From the NCBI GenBank assembly GCA_964442075.1, contig CAYTWH010000081.1, positions 1 through 10,666 on the forward strand: 10,666 nt of DNA, read 5' to 3'. A model generated the notes under the pieces. The model had not been told where the DNA came from and did no database searches. It saw only the letters and a list, made by a program, of their open reading frames with translations. Shown piece by piece: positions 7,058 to 10,666 of the stretch; within the stretch, counting starts at the first letter, position 1; each line of letters opens with the position of its first letter. A program made the translations under genes and the position numbers. Source of the DNA: CAYTAU01 sp964442075. Its GTDB lineage: Bacteria; Bacteroidota; Bacteroidia; Bacteroidales; CAYTAU01.

Positions 7058-7065
7058 CAAATGTA
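7058..7065 (-). promoter_or_regulatory. Bacteroidota -7 promoter box for the mce-mmdADCB operon
   Basis: On the minus strand this reads TACATTTG, an exact TAnnTTTG, 21 bases before the mce ATG. This implies a leader of roughly 15 bases. No TTTG is seen at the expected -33 position. It lies in the 70-base buk-mce spacer, so the operon could have its own start besides read-through from buk. Confidence 0.4.
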
Positions 7066-7082
7066 ATTAATAATATTAATTA
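7064..7082. promoter_or_regulatory. Perfect 19-bp inverted repeat in the buk-mce spacer, operator or weak terminator
   Basis: TAATTAATA, one central A, then TATTAATTA: nine perfectly complementary positions on each side. It overlaps the last two bases of the -7 box and extends into the region where the -33 element should be, a classic operator position. It also lies 24 bases beyond the buk stop codon. It has no G-C pair, so a terminator role is unlikely, and AT-rich sequence makes chance dyads more common. Confidence 0.35.
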
Positions 7083-7106
7083 AGACTTGATTTTAAATAA
7101 AAATTA

Positions 7107-8183
7107 TTATTTATAAGTTAAAGCTTCAAGTTCTCCATTTAAGATCATTAGTCCATTTGTTGCTAATGCTTTCATTTCATCTTCTCCGGGATAAACACCA
7201 ACCGGAGCAATAAACTCAACCATTTCTTTAATAAGTACAATAAAATTATTGTTGTATGCAATGCCTCCTGTGAGCAATATAGCATCTACTTTTCCTTTAA
7301 GAACTGCTGCTAATGAGCCTATTTCTTTACTTACCTGATATGCTAATGCTTCTTGTATTAATTTTGCTTTTTCATCTCCGTCATTTGCTCGTACTCCAAC
7401 TTCATAAGCATTATTTGTTCCCAGATATGCTACATAACCACCTTTACCAACTAGCATTTTTCGAATTTCTTCCTCCGAATATTTGCCACTAAAACATAAA
7501 GTTACCAATTTCCCTACTGGTAAAGAGCCTGTTCTTTCAGGAGAAAACGGACCATTGCCATCAAGTGCCTGATTAACATCAATAACTTTTCCATTATTAT
7601 GTGCACCAACACTAATTCCTCCTCCAAGATGAGCAACAATTAGGTTTAATTCTTCATATATTTTTCCAATTGCCCTTGCGTGAGTTCTTGCAATTGCCTT
7701 TTGGTTTAGTGCATGAAAAACGGAATTTTTTTCTAACTCAGGATGTCCTGTAATTCTGGCAACATCATTTAATTCATCAACAACAACAGGGTCCGCAATA
7801 TATGCTTTTGCATGAGGAAGTAAACTGGCAATATTATCAGCAATTAATCCACCTAAATTACTAGCATGTTGACCCTGAACACCTTTTTGTAAATCTTCTT
7901 TGAGTTTTTTGTTAACAATATAAACTCCTGATGGGATTGGTTTAACTAAACCACCTCTTGCAACAACAGCATCAATCTCATCAATTTCAATATGAGCTGT
8001 TTTAAGTTCTTCAATAATAATGTTTTTTCTAAACTCGTATTGTTCAATTATATTTTTAAATTTATCAAGTTCTTTTGTTGAATGTTTTATGTTTTTCAAG
8101 AAAACTAAATCATTGCATTGAAAAACTGCTATTTTTGTTGATGTTGAGCCGGGATTGATAGTCAAAATTGTTTTCCGTTTCAT
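7107..8183 (-). CDS. buk: Butyrate kinase (acetokinase/ASKHA family)
   Basis: 358 residues, the normal length for butyrate or branched-chain fatty-acid kinase and shorter than acetate kinase (about 400). It converts acyl phosphate plus ADP to the free acid plus ATP in the cytoplasm. Visible motifs are the N-terminal phosphate loop NPGSTSTK (10-17), VAHLGGGISVGAH (183-195), GPFSPERTGSLP (211-222), the adenosine motif LLTGGIAYN (303-311) and YPGEDEM (331-337). The usual partner, phosphotransbutyrylase (ptb), is not adjacent: upstream is a divergent Fe-S operon and downstream the mmd operon. A different acyl donor, or a ptb located elsewhere, must therefore supply the substrate. Whether it acts on butyrate, isobutyrate or isovalerate cannot be read from the sequence. 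Confidence 0.94.
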   Translation of the reverse strand: MKRKTILTINPGSTSTKIAVFQCNDLVFLKNIKHSTKELDKFKNIIEQYEFRKNIIIEELKTAHIEIDEIDAVVARGGLVKPIPSGVYIVNKKLKEDLQKGVQGQHASNLGGLIADNIASLLPHAKAYIADPVVVDELNDVARITGHPELEKNSVFHALNQKAIARTHARAIGKIYEELNLIVAHLGGGISVGAHNNGKVIDVNQALDGNGPFSPERTGSLPVGKLVTLCFSGKYSEEEIRKMLVGKGGYVAYLGTNNAYEVGVRANDGDEKAKLIQEALAYQVSKEIGSLAAVLKGKVDAILLTGGIAYNNNFIVLIKEMVEFIAPVGVYPGEDEMKALATNGLMILNGELEALTYK

Positions 8184-8397
8184 ATTTTATATTTTTCGTC
8201 AAAATTACCTAAAAGTGTATTCATTATTTACAGAAAACATTATGTTTTTTAATATTAATCATTTTTATTGCCTTTATGCTACGGCCTGATAAATAGTGCT
8301 ATATATTATATTGTATTTAAAAACATATTATGAATTTTTATTATCCCTATTAATAATAGTAATATTAATGCTTATATAGTAATTAAAAATTATAAAG
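8184..8397. other. Divergent intergenic region between buk and the Fe-S operon
   Basis: 214 AT-rich bases. It holds the buk -7 box (8200-8207) and an inverted repeat ATTAATA (8349-8355) with TATTAAT (8363-8369) separated by seven bases, 28 bases before the plus-strand ATG. No exact TAnnTTTG was found for the plus-strand operon. No small gene or RNA is evident. Confidence 0.5.
8200..8207 (-). promoter_or_regulatory. Bacteroidota -7 promoter box upstream of buk
   Basis: The minus strand reads TAATTTTG, an exact TAnnTTTG, 16 bases before the buk ATG at 8183, implying a leader of about 10 bases. No clear TTTG is found 19-20 bases further upstream. Short leaders are common in this phylum. Confidence 0.4.
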
Positions 8398-9708
8398 ATG
8401 ATAAAACAAATTGCCTTTATTACTGTCCTAATAATAACTATTTTAGTATTTGTTTATACTGCAATAAAAGTTTATAAATTTTTTAAAATAACAAAACCGG
8501 CATTCAAAATAAGAAATTTTGGAAAACGAATTATCCTTACATTTAATGTTGTTTTTCTTCAATCAAAAATATTCAGAATGCCTGTATTGGGATTTTTACA
8601 CGCTTTGGTTTTTTGGGGATTTTGTGTAATACTTTTCGGCTCTTTAGAAATGATTATTGATGGAATTTTTGGATTGGAAAGAGTATTAAGTCCTTTGGGA
8701 ATTGTTTATGATGTTCTTTTGGCTGCTGGTGATATTTATGCACTACTTATTGCAATCGCGATAGTAGTATTTTTATTCAGAAGAGTTTTTATGCATGTTA
8801 AGAGATTTGAAGGAATTGAAATGAAAAAGAAATCTCATCAAGATGCTAATTTAGCATTGACAATAATTCTTTTTCTTATGCTTTCATTAACAGGCATGAA
8901 TGTATTTTATTTAAATCTTGGAATTGAGACTGTTGGTGTATATCCCGTAAGTAAATTTATAGCACCTTTATTTTCAAACTTAGACCATAGTACTACACAT
9001 TTATTATATGAAATAAGCTGGTGGTCGCATATTTTATTAATATTTATTTTTGCCAACATTCTTCCATATTCAAAGCATTTTCATGTATTTATGTCTGTGC
9101 CAAATGTGTTCTTAAGCAATCTTGAGCCATTGGGTAAGCTTAAAACCATGGAAAGTATAACAAAAGAGGTTAAATTAATGATGGACCCCGATGCTGCATT
9201 TGCCACACCTGCAGAAGGAGAAGGGACAGACATTGAACGCTTTGGAGTACTTGACATTGAAGATATAAACTGGAAAAATTACCTTGATTCATTATCGTGT
9301 ACACAATGTGGTCGCTGCACAGCAGTTTGTCCGGCTAATATTACAGGGAAAATGCTTTCGCCTCGCAAAATATTAATAGATGTAAGAGCAAGAATGAAAG
9401 AACGAGGACCTTGTATAATCAGAAATAAGGATATTACTGATGCTAAATCTTTAATAAGGGATTATATAAGCGAAGAAGAATTATGGGCTTGTACAACATG
9501 TAATGCATGTGCACAAGAATGCCCGATAAATATTAATCATCCATCGTTGATAATTGATATGCGTAGATATTTGGTAATGGAAGAATCTGTTGCCCCTGCA
9601 GAACTTAATACTACATTTTCAAATATTGAAAATAATGGTGCCCCATGGCAATTTTCTCAGAAAGATAGAATGTTGTGGGCAGAGAATTTAGAAATGAATG
9701 AAATATAA
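8398..9708 (+). CDS. Membrane-bound NarI-like/HdrC-like 4Fe-4S protein
   Basis: 436 residues. The N-terminal half is a membrane domain like the cytochrome b subunit of nitrate reductase (NarI), with hydrophobic segments at about 5-24, 62-84, 100-127, 152-172 and 205-224. Candidate heme histidines are His68, His211, His227 and His229. The C-terminal half is cytoplasmic with two 4Fe-4S motifs: C301-x2-C304-x2-C307-x3-C311-P and C365-x2-C368-x2-C371-x3-C375-P, as in GlpC and HdrC. Such fusions probably move electrons between a soluble donor and the quinone pool. The next gene, 12 bases on, encodes the CCG-domain partner, giving a split HdrDE-like pair. Homologous pairs are common in Bacteroidota, sometimes near electron-transfer flavoprotein or acyl-CoA dehydrogenase genes, but none is present here. 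Physiological substrates are unknown. Confidence 0.88.
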   Translation: MIKQIAFITVLIITILVFVYTAIKVYKFFKITKPAFKIRNFGKRIILTFNVVFLQSKIFRMPVLGFLHALVFWGFCVILFGSLEMIIDGIFGLERVLSPLGIVYDVLLAAGDIYALLIAIAIVVFLFRRVFMHVKRFEGIEMKKKSHQDANLALTIILFLMLSLTGMNVFYLNLGIETVGVYPVSKFIAPLFSNLDHSTTHLLYEISWWSHILLIFIFANILPYSKHFHVFMSVPNVFLSNLEPLGKLKTMESITKEVKLMMDPDAAFATPAEGEGTDIERFGVLDIEDINWKNYLDSLSCTQCGRCTAVCPANITGKMLSPRKILIDVRARMKERGPCIIRNKDITDAKSLIRDYISEEELWACTTCNACAQECPININHPSLIIDMRRYLVMEESVAPAELNTTFSNIENNGAPWQFSQKDRMLWAENLEMNEI

Positions 9709-9720
9709 AAAGATAAACAG

Positions 9721-10509
9721 ATGAAGAAAGTTGAAATTCCATTAATGTCAGATCTTTTTGCACAAGGCAAAAAGCCGGAATATCTATGGTGGGTTGGTAG
9801 TGCCGGTGCATTTGACGATAGATATAAGAAAGTTTCAAGAGCATTTGCAAAACTACTTACGTATCTAAAAATTGATTATGCTGTTTTGGGTACAGAAGAA
9901 TCATCGAGTGGAGATGTTGCCCGTAGATCTGGTAATGAAATGCTTTACCAAATGCAGGCATTAATGAATATTGAAATATTTAATGGATATGAAGTAAAAA
10001 AAATAATTACTTGTGACCCACATGTTTATAACACTTTTTTAAATGAATATCCTGATCTTGGCGGGAATTATGAAATTATTCATCATACACAGTTTCTTAA
10101 AGAACTTATTAAAAATGGAAAACTTAAAATAAATAGCGATAAATTTAAAAATAAAACAATATCATTTCACGACCCTTGTTATTTGGGTAGAGCTAACGGA
10201 GAATATAAAGCACCTCGTTTTGTGCTTGATGCAATTCCTTCGAAAAAAGTTGAAATGAAAAGAACAAAAAGTTTTGCTTTGTGTTGTGGTGCAGGTGGAG
10301 GACAAATGTTTAAAGAAGCCGAAAAAGGTGAAAAAGAAATATTTATTGAAAGAATAGAAGATTTTATTGAAACAAAAGCTGATATTATTATAACTGCTTG
10401 TCCTTATTGCATGGTAATGATGACCGACGGACTGAAATACAAAAACATTGAAGAAGAAAAACAAAATTTAGATATATCTGAAATTATAGTTGAAGCGCTT
10501 GGACTATAA
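9721..10509 (+). CDS. CCG-domain (HdrB/HdrD-like) Fe-S protein with a degenerate first motif
   Basis: 262 residues, expected to be soluble and to work with the preceding membrane Fe-S protein. The C-terminal CCG motif is intact: Cys153 (HDPCYLGR), Cys188-Cys189-Gly190 (ALCCGAGGG) and Cys227-x2-Cys230 (CPYC). The N-terminal half aligns with the family pattern but lacks most expected cysteines. VGSAGAFDDR (25-34) has Ser27 where homologues have VGCAGSFDDR; TEESSSGD (58-65) has Ser62 where Cys is usual; TCDPHVYN (97-104) replaces the usual CPHC arrangement with Cys98 and Val102. The homologue pattern is recalled, not searched. The frame is intact, so this looks like specialisation and not decay. 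The first cofactor site is probably altered or absent, while the second should still bind a cluster. Transcription likely ends before the tRNA gene. Confidence 0.88.
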   Translation: MKKVEIPLMSDLFAQGKKPEYLWWVGSAGAFDDRYKKVSRAFAKLLTYLKIDYAVLGTEESSSGDVARRSGNEMLYQMQALMNIEIFNGYEVKKIITCDPHVYNTFLNEYPDLGGNYEIIHHTQFLKELIKNGKLKINSDKFKNKTISFHDPCYLGRANGEYKAPRFVLDAIPSKKVEMKRTKSFALCCGAGGGQMFKEAEKGEKEIFIERIEDFIETKADIIITACPYCMVMMTDGLKYKNIEEEKQNLDISEIIVEALGL

Positions 10510-10556
10510 TTCTCTAAAAAAACCTCATTCATTATTTTAAATCTAAAAAATGTTTT

Positions 10557-10564
10557 TACTTTTG
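10557..10564 (+). promoter_or_regulatory. Bacteroidota -7 promoter box for tRNA-Ser
   Basis: TACTTTTG is an exact TAnnTTTG, 13 bases before the first base of the tRNA, the right distance for a start just ahead of the mature 5' end. The -33 element is not clear; TTTA at 10536-10539 is the nearest candidate at 17 bases. The box overlaps the right arm of a small AT-only hairpin (10544-10558). Confidence 0.55.
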
Positions 10565-10577
10565 CAACTCGAATTTT

Positions 10578-10665
10578 GGAGAAATGGCAGAGTGGTCGAA
10601 TGCGGCGGTCTTGAAAACCGTTGTGCGGCAACGTACCGGGGGTTCGAATCCCTCTTTCTCCGCCA
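10578..10665 (+). tRNA. tRNA-Ser(UGA) with encoded CCA
   Basis: 88 bases. The acceptor stem GGAGAAA (10578-10584) pairs fully with TTTCTCC (10655-10661), followed by discriminator G (10662) and CCA (10663-10665). The anticodon loop is CTTGAAA (10610-10616) with anticodon TGA (10612-10614), on a five-pair stem whose outer pair is G-T. The T loop TTCGAAT (10643-10649) has a five-pair stem. The long variable arm is the class II feature of serine tRNAs. It reads UCA and, with wobble, other UCN codons. Confidence 0.97.
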
Positions 10666-10666
10666 A

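Noticed and set aside
10544..10558. TAAAAA-ATG-TTTTTA hairpin as terminator of the Fe-S operon
   Set aside because: The stem is six A-T pairs only and overlaps the tRNA -7 box, so it is more likely incidental to promoter sequence.
10162..10631. Minus-strand frames over the end of the CCG gene and the tRNA
   Set aside because: One is rich in Phe and Cys as expected of antisense to Lys-rich coding sequence, and the other runs through the tRNA; neither has coding signs.

Overview
The window is AT-rich DNA that looks like a fragment of a draft genome from an anaerobic or fermentative member of the Bacteroidota, probably Bacteroidales-like. Grounds for this are very low GC, genes without Shine-Dalgarno sequences, several exact matches to the Bacteroidota -7 promoter box TAnnTTTG, and gene families and pairings familiar from that phylum. 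An exactly 100-base run of N (2253-2352) marks an unresolved assembly gap inside a tandem repeat.

Layout. (1) 1-1084, minus strand: a queuosine-precursor transporter (yhhQ type), followed by the first 83 codons of a membrane transporter that runs off the left edge. A divergent spacer separates these from a plus-strand short-chain dehydrogenase (1379-2083). (2) 2084-2563 is a 480-base gap between convergent genes, filled mostly by a 21-bp minisatellite interrupted by the N gap. (3) 2564-7036, minus strand: a tight five-gene operon read as mce-mmdA-mmdD-mmdC-mmdB, giving methylmalonyl-CoA epimerase plus all four core subunits of a sodium-pumping methylmalonyl-CoA decarboxylase. A butyrate kinase gene (7107-8183) lies directly upstream on the same strand. 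(4) 8398-10509, plus strand: a two-gene unit encoding a membrane NarI/HdrC-like iron-sulfur protein and a CCG-domain (HdrB/HdrD-like) partner. (5) 10578-10665: tRNA-Ser(UGA) with an encoded CCA and its own -7 box.

How the genes work together. The mce-mmd operon fits the end of the succinate-to-propionate route. The epimerase supplies (S)-methylmalonyl-CoA, MmdA moves its carboxyl group to biotin on MmdC, and MmdB/MmdD release CO2 while exporting Na+. Butyrate kinase could make ATP from an acyl phosphate in the same fermentative metabolism. The Fe-S pair probably passes electrons between a soluble donor and the membrane quinone pool; its donor is not in the window.

The most notable oddities are these. 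MmdB carries an extra signal-peptide and beta-rich domain of about 150 residues in front of a canonical pump subunit. The N-terminal half of the CCG protein has lost the cysteines expected of its family. The 21-bp array keeps a small dyad symmetry in several decayed units. A perfect 19-bp inverted repeat sits directly upstream of the predicted mce promoter box. I found no defence system, integrase, transposase or CRISPR array.
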